The position numbers were made by a program, and so were the translations under genes. Below the pieces are notes generated by a model. It saw only the letters and a list, made by a program, of their open reading frames with translations. It ran no database searches and was not told the origin of the DNA. Positions 1 through 5,206 of a DNA stretch of 5,206 nucleotides are shown here, in pieces (the first letter of the stretch is position 1; each line of letters begins with the position of its first letter). Where the stretch lies: assembly GCA_002432805.1 (NCBI GenBank), contig DJGV01000013.1, positions 174,304 through 179,509 of the forward strand. Reading direction: 5' to 3'. Source of the DNA: Fervidobacterium sp. UBA5837 (GTDB lineage: Bacteria; Thermotogota; Thermotogae; Thermotogales; Fervidobacteriaceae).

Positions 1-1
1 A

Positions 2-883
2 GTAAATGCACTGAGTAAAAAAGAGCTCATCATAGGTGCGCATATGCCCATAGGTGGCGGTTTTGCAAAGGTGCCAGGAGAGACTGTAGAAATAGGTGGT
101 AACGCATTTCAAATATTCCCACATAATCCAAGGCAATGGGCTGCACGAATGCCTTCTGACGATGATGTAGTCCGTTTCTTAAGGGATGTTAAGAAGTACG
201 AATTGAACCCTGAGTATTTTATGTGCCATTCAGGTTACCTTATCAACATCGCCAGCACAAAAGACGATGTATGGAAAAAGTCTGTCGAATTACTGGAACT
301 GGAAATGAAAATCTGTGCAAAGCTTGGTATAAAGTATTTGAATATACACCCAGGTAGCCATCTTGGTGCAGGTGAGGCAAGTGGTATTGAAAAAATTACT
401 ACAGCACTGAATATCGTATTTAAAAAGGAAAAGACGGTAAGTATTTTACTTGAGAATGTGGTTAAAAAGGGTGGAAACATAGGTTACAATTATGCGCAGA
501 TGAGAAAGATAATAGAAGGTTGTGAATCGTCCGATAGGATAGGTCTTACATTCGATACGTGCCATGGATACGATGCAGGTTACGATGTTACAGACCCAAG
601 TGGAATCCAGAAATTGTACGGAGAAATAGAGCGAGAAGTGGGCATCAACAGATTGAAGTTCATTCACCTCAACGATACAAAGAACGTGCTGGGCTCACAA
701 AAAGACAGGCATGAGAACATAGGTAATGGGAACATAGGTCTTGAAGGATTCAAGGTCTTTCTATCGAACCACACATTTTCATCGATCCCATTGATACTCG
801 AAACACCTGGAGATAATTTAGAGCATGCACAGGATATAGCTAAAGTAAAGGAAATTTACCAATCGATTGTATATGATCACTGA
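2..883 (+). CDS. nfo: Endonuclease IV (AP endonuclease, Nfo family), 5'-partial
   Basis: Zinc-dependent AP endonuclease that cleaves the phosphodiester bond 5' of abasic sites in cytoplasmic base excision repair. The frame stays open to the window's left edge. The first ATG (44) is unlikely to be the start, because the residues just before it read IIGAH, the conserved first strand and GAH motif of the family. No ATG, GTG or TTG precedes it in frame within the window; only a CTG at 11 does, so the true start probably lies just upstream. Counting ATG 44 as residue 1, the expected nine trinuclear zinc ligands are all present: H62 (CHSGYLIN), H102 (HPGSHLG), E137 (LLEN), D171 and H174 (DTCHG), H208 (IHLND), D221 and H223 (KDRHE) and E253 (LETPG). 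At 293 visible residues it is near the usual 280-290, so little is missing. It should be catalytically intact. It leads the visible gene string but has no functional tie to the isoprenoid genes downstream. Confidence 0.96.
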   Translation, partial: VNALSKKELIIGAHMPIGGGFAKVPGETVEIGGNAFQIFPHNPRQWAARMPSDDDVVRFLRDVKKYELNPEYFMCHSGYLINIASTKDDVWKKSVELLELEMKICAKLGIKYLNIHPGSHLGAGEASGIEKITTALNIVFKKEKTVSILLENVVKKGGNIGYNYAQMRKIIEGCESSDRIGLTFDTCHGYDAGYDVTDPSGIQKLYGEIEREVGINRLKFIHLNDTKNVLGSQKDRHENIGNGNIGLEGFKVFLSNHTFSSIPLILETPGDNLEHAQDIAKVKEIYQSIVYDH

Positions 884-916
884 TTTTTCATAGTTACCTT
901 TTTTCATAGTTATCTT
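884..916. repeat. 16-bp tandem duplication after nfo stop
   Basis: The spacer after the nfo stop contains two adjacent copies of TTTTCATAGTTAYCTT, at 885-900 and 901-916. They differ only at one base (C at 897, T at 913), and the period extends one T further left to 884. It has no dyad symmetry that would form a terminator stem, although it is T-rich. A possible TTG start of the next gene (915) lies inside the second copy, which argues against that start. Most likely this is a local slippage or duplication product in unconstrained DNA. A protein-binding site is possible but unsupported. Confidence 0.85.
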
Positions 917-931
917 GAAGGAGTTTTGTGC

Positions 932-936
932 GGAGG
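932..936 (+). promoter_or_regulatory. Ribosome binding site setting the SRPBCC gene start
   Basis: GGAGG at 932-936 lies 8 nt before ATG 945, an ideal Shine-Dalgarno arrangement. It favours ATG 945 over the more upstream in-frame TTG at 915. A second purine run, GAAGGAG at 917-923, lies downstream of that TTG. It precedes no in-frame start at a normal distance, so it does not rescue the longer version. Confidence 0.75.
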
Positions 937-944
937 CCAGTCGT

Positions 945-1406
945 ATGACAGGTTCAGGATTTGGTGGTATAGAAAACATGGAAATGGAATTCTACGAACG
1001 TTTCAAGGCACCTGTGGGAAAGGTATGGGATGTGTTCTTTAATAAGAATGGTTGGGATCCGTGGTTTACTGATGGCATGAAAATAGACGAAGAAAGCGGT
1101 GAGATATATTTTAGATGGTTTAGACTCACCGACGGTGAGGTTGTAACGGACAGAGGACAGATTGCAACTGTTATAAGGCACAGACTCTTTTCGTTTTGGT
1201 GGTACGAATACGAAGATGGTTTTAGAACATTCACTGAATTGAAATTCCAACCTGTTTCTGAAGACGAAACGATAATAACGATAGTGGACAGGACATTCGT
1301 TAAGGATGAGAAAGAGTTATCGATTAGATATGGATGTGCTTATGGTTGGGGTCAGATGATGTTACTTGCAAAATTATTCATTGAGCAGGGTTTAATAGTC
1401 ATTTAA
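945..1406 (+). CDS. SRPBCC / AHSA1-like (START-like fold) protein
   Basis: Small cytoplasmic protein of 153 residues that appears to consist of a single SRPBCC (Bet v1/START-like) domain of the AHSA1 type. These domains bind hydrophobic ligands or partner proteins in a deep cavity; no specific function can be assigned. From ATG 945 the fold begins near residue 13 with a strand (EMEFYERF). Next comes the typical APVGKVWDVFFNKNGWDPWF helix region (22-41). A series of strands rich in aromatic residues follows (YFRWF, FSFWWYEYEDGF, FTELKF, IITIVDRTF). A long C-terminal helix begins at GWGQMMLLAKLF (134-145), the usual position of the cavity-closing helix. ATG 945 is chosen for its GGAGG. ATG 978, just before the first strand, would give 142 residues and cannot be excluded; TTG 915 looks unlikely. 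It lies 61 nt after nfo and 34 nt before the thiN-like gene, so it is probably co-transcribed. The fold assignment is from sequence pattern only. Confidence 0.8.
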   Translation: MTGSGFGGIENMEMEFYERFKAPVGKVWDVFFNKNGWDPWFTDGMKIDEESGEIYFRWFRLTDGEVVTDRGQIATVIRHRLFSFWWYEYEDGFRTFTELKFQPVSEDETIITIVDRTFVKDEKELSIRYGCAYGWGQMMLLAKLFIEQGLIVI

Positions 1407-1429
1407 GATAAGAAAGTGAACAAAAAAAC

Positions 1430-1435
1430 GGAGGG
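1430..1435 (+). promoter_or_regulatory. Ribosome binding site of the thiN-like gene
   Basis: GGAGGG at 1430-1435 sits 5 nt before ATG 1441. The 34-nt gap after the SRPBCC gene otherwise shows only an A-rich run, with no terminator hairpin or promoter, consistent with read-through. Confidence 0.8.
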
Positions 1436-1440
1436 ATAGT

Positions 1441-2052
1441 ATGCGTGCTAGTATTATCGTCAATGGCAATTACAATGGCACGATGTACATAACTGGTGAG
1501 CTTATCATCGCTGCAGATGGTGGTGCCGAAGAATTGAGAAAGAGAAATGTACTACCGCATGTCATAATTGGGGATATGGATTCCGTTTCTGAAGAGACGC
1601 TCGATTATTTCGAGAATATGGGCGCAAAGATTCAATTATACCCACAGGAAAAAGATGAAACGGATTTAGAATTGGCCATCATTCATGCATTTAAACATGG
1701 TGCCTCTGAAGTTGAAATACTCAATTGGCAAGGTGAGCGGGTAGATATGATCCTTGCGATGATTGGACTTCTAAGCAAGTACGAAAATGTTACAGCTGTT
1801 TCGGATAACTGCGAGATAGGTGTTCTGAGAACTGGTGAGAACGTATTAAAAGCGATGCCTGGCGAAACTTGGTCGTTTTTACCACTTTGCAGTGCTCAAT
1901 TCAAACTGGTCGGATTCAAGTATGCATTTGAAGGAGAAATGCACGTAGAGTCGCCTATCGGTGTTAGCAATCAAGCTTTATCTAACGAAGTAAGGGTAAA
2001 TGTTGAAAATGGTAAGGTGGTGTACATACGTTGGAGGAAAAAACCGTCGTAA
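1441..2052 (+). CDS. thiN: Thiamine pyrophosphokinase-like protein (ThiN family)
   Basis: Predicted to transfer pyrophosphate from ATP to thiamine, giving thiamine diphosphate in the cytoplasm. The 203-residue length fits bacterial ThiN (about 200-215). The N-terminal catalytic domain shows AADGGA (24-29), PHVIIGDMDSVS (39-50, with D45 and D47 as likely Mg2+/ATP ligands) and YPQEKDETDLELAI (67-80). The C-terminal thiamine-binding domain shows GVSNQAL near 174-180 and a final NVENGKVVYI strand. One motif is unusual: where the family normally has G-x-R-x-D-H followed by an Asn-containing helix, this protein reads GERVDMILAMIGLL (98-111). Arg and Asp are kept but His is Met and the helix Asn is also Met. 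The N-terminal segment before AADGGA is short as well. It is thus either a divergent but active enzyme or a related protein with shifted activity. The end overlaps the start of dxr by 22 nt, implying coupled translation. Thiamine diphosphate is the cofactor of DXP synthase, which fits the isoprenoid neighbours. Confidence 0.87.
   Translation: MRASIIVNGNYNGTMYITGELIIAADGGAEELRKRNVLPHVIIGDMDSVSEETLDYFENMGAKIQLYPQEKDETDLELAIIHAFKHGASEVEILNWQGERVDMILAMIGLLSKYENVTAVSDNCEIGVLRTGENVLKAMPGETWSFLPLCSAQFKLVGFKYAFEGEMHVESPIGVSNQALSNEVRVNVENGKVVYIRWRKKPS
2014..2020 (+). promoter_or_regulatory. Probable ribosome binding site of dxr, inside thiN
   Basis: AAGGTGG at 2014-2020, within the last thiN codons, lies 10 nt before TTG 2031. 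It is a moderate match to Shine-Dalgarno. No better-placed start exists in the dxr frame, because the conserved nucleotide-binding strand follows within six codons. Initiation may therefore rely partly on ribosomes finishing thiN at 2052. Confidence 0.5.
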
Positions 2053-3155
2053 TACTTGGTGTTACAGGTTCGATTGGAACTCAGACGGTAGATGTCATTG
2101 GTAAGATTCCAGGTTTCAAGATCGTTGGAATTTCTTTTGGTAAGAATGGGACAGTTGCACAAGGTATATTGAATAAATTCCAAGTAAGGTATTACCTCGG
2201 CGATGTTGAATTAAACAATGGAACGAGATTTGAATGCACAAAAGAGCTGCTTGAGAAGACTCTGCCAGACATCGTTGTTAGTGCTGTACCTGGTTTTGAT
2301 GGAGTGAGGGCAACGCTGGATGCTATGCAATACACAAAAAGGCTTGCACTTGCAACGAAGGAGGCCATGGTTTGCGCTGGGCCTTTTGTAAAGCAGTTGG
2401 CGCGAGAAAACGGTGTGGAGATCGTTCCCGTTGACAGTGAGCACTCTGCGATTTTTCAGATGTATGAATCCAACGTGGATCACATAGTAATAACGGCTTC
2501 TGGCGGTGCTGTAAGAGATGTACCGCTCGACAAGATGAATAACTTATCGCCTGAAGAGATATTGAAACATCCGACTTGGAACATGGGCAAGCGAATTACA
2601 ATCGATTCTGCAACGATGGTCAACAAGCTTTTTGAGGTTGTGGAAGCGCATGAATTGTTCGATTTGCCGTACGAAAAAATCGATGTAAGAATCAATCCAT
2701 CGAGTTTTGTACATGGTATCGTCTTTCTGAAAGATGGTACAATAAAGATTCACGCAGGTAAGCCGGATATGAGAGTGCCCATAGCGTACGCACTGACGTA
2801 TCCTTCAAGGCAGTACGAATCTTACGTCTCATCAGTTGAAGAATTTGATACATGCTTGCTGCCTATCGAAAAAGAAAGATATCCACTTTTCTTCTATGGA
2901 TTAGGTGTGGTCAGTGCTCGCGATAAAGGTGAATTGGTGAGGCGAATTGCTTTCAACAGTGCAGACGAGGTTGCGGTTGAATATTTCTTGGAACGTAAGA
3001 TTTCATTTGGTGGAATTTACCAAACTATTAGGACAGTTGTGGAAAAAATAGACAGCGAGTTCTCTACTGTTTCGAACATAGAAGATGTCTTCAACATAGA
3101 CATGCTTTCAAGGCGTTATGCAAATGAATTTCTGAAAAAGCTTACCGATAACTGA
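2031..3155 (+). CDS. dxr: 1-deoxy-D-xylulose-5-phosphate reductoisomerase
   Basis: Converts DXP to 2-C-methyl-D-erythritol 4-phosphate using NADPH and a divalent metal, the first committed step of the MEP isoprenoid pathway; cytoplasmic. It has 374 residues (E. coli about 398, so a compact form). Visible in order: the NADPH-binding loop GVTGSIGTQTVDV (10-22), LATKEAMV (107-114), metal-ligand motif VDSEHSAIFQ (134-143; D135 and E137), TASGGAVRD (155-163), the active-site loop HPTWNMGKR with W183, and DSATMVNKLFEVVEAHELF (192-210). In the last, N198, K199 and the third metal ligand E202 are in place. The GKPDMRVPIAYAL segment (243-255) and a C-terminal helical region beginning FNSADEVAV (308-316) complete it. 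It appears full length and active. The TTG start is chosen because no ATG, GTG or other TTG is available between it and the Rossmann motif. It overlaps thiN by 22 nt and ends 16 nt before rseP. Confidence 0.97.
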   Translation: MEEKTVVILGVTGSIGTQTVDVIGKIPGFKIVGISFGKNGTVAQGILNKFQVRYYLGDVELNNGTRFECTKELLEKTLPDIVVSAVPGFDGVRATLDAMQYTKRLALATKEAMVCAGPFVKQLARENGVEIVPVDSEHSAIFQMYESNVDHIVITASGGAVRDVPLDKMNNLSPEEILKHPTWNMGKRITIDSATMVNKLFEVVEAHELFDLPYEKIDVRINPSSFVHGIVFLKDGTIKIHAGKPDMRVPIAYALTYPSRQYESYVSSVEEFDTCLLPIEKERYPLFFYGLGVVSARDKGELVRRIAFNSADEVAVEYFLERKISFGGIYQTIRTVVEKIDSEFSTVSNIEDVFNIDMLSRRYANEFLKKLTDN

Positions 3156-3160
3156 GGAGG
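3156..3160 (+). promoter_or_regulatory. Ribosome binding site of rseP abutting the dxr stop
   Basis: GGAGG at 3156-3160 directly follows the dxr TGA (3153-3155) and lies 11 nt before ATG 3172, slightly longer than ideal. No other start candidate lies in frame between the two. Ribosomes terminating on dxr would cover this site, so expression of the two genes is probably linked. Confidence 0.7.
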
Positions 3161-3171
3161 TTGTAGAGTAT

Positions 3172-4656
3172 ATGACAATACTAATCGATATATTGGCATT
3201 TTTGGCAGTCTTCATGTTCATCGTTGTGGTACACGAATTTGGCCACTTTGTCTTTGCACGGGTGTTCGGCGTAAAAGTTCACGAATTTGCCATAGGTTTT
3301 GGCCCACAAATCTACAGAAAGCCTGGCAAAAAGACGGATTTCAGGATCAACGCATTTCCACTTGGCGGATATGTGCGGCTCAAGGGGGAAGACCCAACTG
3401 AGGAGGAATCGCCCGACTCACTCTACGGTGTTTCTGCGTGGAAGAGATTCATAATTTTACTGGCAGGCCCTGTCTTTTCCATTTTGGCGGGCTATCTTCT
3501 CTTTGTATTGATCATCGGTGCTTGGGGTTACAAACCCATCATCATCGACAAAGTTATTCCAAATTCTCCTGCTGAGCAAGCGGGTTTAAAGAGTGGAGAT
3601 TTAATAATAAAACTCAACGGAAAGTACGTTTTCGACACAGTTGACATGACTGATACCATCAAAAAGGGCGAGACCATAACCTTAGAAATCTTGCGTGACG
3701 GTAAGAGTGAGGAAATTGCCATATTTCCAAGGTTAACTGATCAACAATTTGAATTTGTTATCAGCGATGTCAAAGGCGAGATCAGTGGCAAGATTTTGAG
3801 CATAAACAACATGGACCTGTTTTCGTACATGACTAATTGGAAGAATGAGGTAGTAACCGTAAAATCAGAATCTGGCGAGATGAGTGGTGTTTTGAGCAGT
3901 GTCTCTAACGCTCCAGAACGATACACGATAGGCATATACTATGGTCAGTTCTCAAATGTCTTTGCCAAAGACTCGGAGGCCTTCTCAAAAGGGGATAAGT
4001 TACTCCAGATAAACGACTTCGAAATCAATAGTAGCAATGATCTCTTCGATGCAGTTACGTCACTAACACTGAAATCGGACGAAGTGTATGTTTCCACAGA
4101 TGGTGAGAGAATTGATAAAATCATAAGGCCTTCCAGTAACGATGTTAAAGTCGTGTACGAATCGAAAGGTGAGAGAAAGGAAATCACCGTAGCAAAGGAC
4201 AAATTGATACAAACCCTCTCGATACCTGGTGTACTTGAACCACAATCTGTCACATTGAGGCCAAAGGGATTCCAAGTCGTTTCGTTAGCTTTTGCAAGGA
4301 GCAATCGGCTTTCAGTTTACATTTGGAAGAGTCTGCCAGGTATATTTGTCGGTAGGAACTTAGACGAAGTTGCCGGACCAGTTGGCATGGTACAAATCAT
4401 AGGTCAGGCTGCGCAAATAGGTTTGGAGACTATATTGACGATCGTGGCAATGATTACGATAAACCTAGGTATATTCAATTTGTTCCCACTGCCTGCATTA
4501 GATGGTGGTAGAATTATTTTTGCGCTCATAGAGATGATAACACGTAGAAAGATCAACAGAAATGTTGAGAACTGGATTCATGCGATCGGGTTCTTCCTAC
4601 TCATAGGATTGGTAATCTTCATCACATTCATCGATGTTGGCAGGCTCTTTATGTAA
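3172..4656 (+). CDS. rseP: RseP-type site-2 intramembrane zinc metalloprotease
   Basis: Membrane-embedded zinc protease of the S2P/RseP family (M50), which cuts single-pass membrane proteins within the bilayer. In other bacteria substrates include anti-sigma factors and leftover signal peptides; the substrate here cannot be told. Zinc motif HEFGH (21-25) lies at the end of the first membrane segment (about 3-20). FAIGFGP (39-45) and FPLGGYV (62-68) follow, then a second membrane segment (about 92-117). NLFPLPALDGGR (436-447), carrying the third zinc ligand D444, lies at the end of the third segment (about 417-440); a fourth covers about 469-488. The long extracytoplasmic part (about 120-370) holds a clear PDZ domain (IPNSPAEQAGLKSGDLIIKLNG, 129-150 in part). 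It also holds a PDZ-like unit around 265-345 and, less clearly, another at 197-258. At 494 residues it is longer than E. coli RseP (about 450), and the excess falls between the PDZ units. The gene sits between dxr and ispG, a recurring bacterial order. Confidence 0.95.
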   Translation: MTILIDILAFLAVFMFIVVVHEFGHFVFARVFGVKVHEFAIGFGPQIYRKPGKKTDFRINAFPLGGYVRLKGEDPTEEESPDSLYGVSAWKRFIILLAGPVFSILAGYLLFVLIIGAWGYKPIIIDKVIPNSPAEQAGLKSGDLIIKLNGKYVFDTVDMTDTIKKGETITLEILRDGKSEEIAIFPRLTDQQFEFVISDVKGEISGKILSINNMDLFSYMTNWKNEVVTVKSESGEMSGVLSSVSNAPERYTIGIYYGQFSNVFAKDSEAFSKGDKLLQINDFEINSSNDLFDAVTSLTLKSDEVYVSTDGERIDKIIRPSSNDVKVVYESKGERKEITVAKDKLIQTLSIPGVLEPQSVTLRPKGFQVVSLAFARSNRLSVYIWKSLPGIFVGRNLDEVAGPVGMVQIIGQAAQIGLETILTIVAMITINLGIFNLFPLPALDGGRIIFALIEMITRRKINRNVENWIHAIGFFLLIGLVIFITFIDVGRLFM

Positions 4657-4671
4657 TTCTTTTTATGTAAT
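4645..4671. repeat. Short near-direct repeat spanning the rseP stop
   Basis: CTCTTTATGTAAT at 4645-4657 contains the last Met codon and stop of rseP. It recurs 14 nt later as CTTTTTATGTAAT at 4659-4671, with 12 of 13 bases matching. The second copy is out of frame with rseP and is not translated as part of it. No stem-loop is apparent. It looks like a small local duplication of the 3' end of the gene. Confidence 0.65.
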
Positions 4672-4700
4672 AGTGTACCAAGCTGATTCAAATAGGGTAT

Positions 4701-4706
4701 AAGGAG
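4701..4706 (+). promoter_or_regulatory. Ribosome binding site deciding the ispG start
   Basis: AAGGAG at 4701-4706 precedes two in-frame ATGs. The first (4710) is only 3 nt away, which is too close. The second (4716) is 9 nt away, a normal distance, and gives an N-terminus beginning MRLSKMVRIG that resembles known IspG proteins. Confidence 0.75.
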
Positions 4707-4715
4707 ATAATGGGT

Positions 4716-5206
4716 ATGAGACTTAGCAAGATGGTTAGAATTGGTAATATTGAAATAGGTGGTGGAAATCCAATCACCATTCAGTCGATGACAAATACAG
4801 ATACAAGGAACGTCGATGAAACTGTCGAACAGATAAATAGGCTTGTCCAAGCTGGATGTGAGATCGTACGTGTTTCTTTGCCAGATTTAGAAAGTGCGAA
4901 AAGTGTACGGCAGATAAAAGCTCTTACATCTGTTCCACTCGTTGGTGACGTACACTTTGATTATCGAATTGCCATAGAAGCGATTGAAAATGGCATAGAC
5001 AAAGTTAGGATAAATCCAGGTAACATAGGTGATTCATCGAAGGTCCTGGAAATTGTAAAGGCGGCAAGAGAGTACAACGTACCTATAAGAGTTGGTGCAA
5101 ATAGTGGCTCTCTGCCAAAAGACCTTGAACACCTGCCAAAGGCGCAGGCACTTGGAGAAGCTGCGCTCAGGGAAGTCAGATTGTTGGAAACGCATGGGTT
5201 TGACGA
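4716..5206 (+). CDS. ispG: 4-hydroxy-3-methylbut-2-enyl diphosphate synthase, 3'-partial
   Basis: Iron-sulfur enzyme (GcpE/IspG) that reductively converts ME-cPP to HMBPP, the penultimate step of the MEP pathway, in the cytoplasm. Only the first 163 residues are visible; the frame is open to the right edge. They cover much of the N-terminal TIM-barrel domain: VRIGNIEIGGGNPI (7-20), QSMTNTDT (23-30), AGCEIVRVSLPD (46-57), VHFDYRIAI (79-87), KVRINPGNIG (96-105) and PIRVGANSGSL (123-133). The C-terminal cysteines that bind the 4Fe-4S cluster fall outside the window, so completeness cannot be judged. Bacteria of this type usually have a single-module protein of about 345-360 residues. The start at 4716 is chosen by ribosome-binding-site spacing; ATG 4710 would add two residues. 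It follows rseP by 59 nt with no visible terminator, so it is probably part of the same transcript. Confidence 0.96.
   Translation, partial: MRLSKMVRIGNIEIGGGNPITIQSMTNTDTRNVDETVEQINRLVQAGCEIVRVSLPDLESAKSVRQIKALTSVPLVGDVHFDYRIAIEAIENGIDKVRINPGNIGDSSKVLEIVKAAREYNVPIRVGANSGSLPKDLEHLPKAQALGEAALREVRLLETHGFD

Noticed and set aside
1..18. Possible end of an upstream gene (TAA at 3-5 or 16-18 in the other frames)
   Set aside because: Fewer than six codons are visible before either stop, too little to support a gene.
715..739. Exact 10-bp direct repeat GAACATAGGT within nfo
   Set aside because: It encodes the conserved RHENIGNGNIG region of endonuclease IV, where Asn-Ile-Gly occurs twice; ATA GGT is a common codon pair across this window.
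884..916. T-rich spacer after nfo as a rho-independent terminator
   Set aside because: No GC-rich inverted repeat precedes the T runs; the sequence is a direct tandem repeat, not a hairpin.
915..944. TTG 915 as the start of the SRPBCC gene
   Set aside because: It lies in the tandem duplication, has no ribosome binding site at a normal distance, and adds residues with no family likeness, while ATG 945 has GGAGG 8 nt upstream.
3945..4304. 119-codon minus-strand open frame inside rseP
   Set aside because: It lies wholly antisense to a well-supported gene and its translation shows no recognisable domain, so it is a shadow frame.
4698..4703. TATAAG resembling a -10 promoter element before ispG
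   Set aside because: It overlaps the ribosome binding site, so a transcript from it would start at or after the ispG start codon, and no matching -35 element is evident.

Overview
The window carries six collinear plus-strand genes with short gaps or overlaps, which looks like a single operon. In order they are: endonuclease IV (nfo, 5' end cut by the window edge), a small SRPBCC/AHSA1-fold protein of unknown function, a thiamine pyrophosphokinase-like protein, DXP reductoisomerase (dxr), an RseP-type intramembrane site-2 protease (rseP), and the N-terminal half of IspG (ispG, cut by the 3' edge). I saw no RNA genes, mobile elements, CRISPR arrays, convincing rho-independent terminators or convincing promoters. 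No gene-free stretch exceeds 61 nt.

The likely source is a thermophilic bacterium of the Thermotogae, possibly Fervidobacterium or a relative. The endonuclease IV (GAHMPI near the start, CHSGYLIN, HPGSHLG, KGGNIGY, DTCHGYDAGYD) and IspG (QSMT, FDYR, RINPGN, RVGAN) closely resemble my memory of the Thermotoga maritima proteins. AGA/AGG and ATA codons are frequent, GC looks low to moderate, and proteins are rich in Lys, Glu and Ile. Genus is a guess; no search was possible.

Region by region: positions 2-883 hold nfo, which repairs abasic sites. A 61-nt spacer with a near-perfect 16-bp tandem duplication follows, then the SRPBCC gene (945-1406). After 34 nt comes the thiN-like gene (1441-2052). 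Its last 22 nt overlap the TTG start of dxr (2031-3155). dxr ends inside the ribosome binding site of rseP (3172-4656). A 59-nt spacer, again with a short duplication around the upstream stop codon, leads to ispG (4716 to the edge).

Functionally, dxr and ispG encode two steps of the MEP (non-mevalonate) isoprenoid pathway. The dxr-rseP-ispG order is a recurring bacterial cluster. The thiN-like gene fits metabolically, because thiamine diphosphate is the cofactor of DXP synthase, which makes the substrate of Dxr. nfo and the SRPBCC gene have no evident link to that pathway. I see no previously undescribed system. The points most worth checking are the altered ThiN active-site motif, an apparent third PDZ-like unit in RseP, and the two short duplications just after stop codons.
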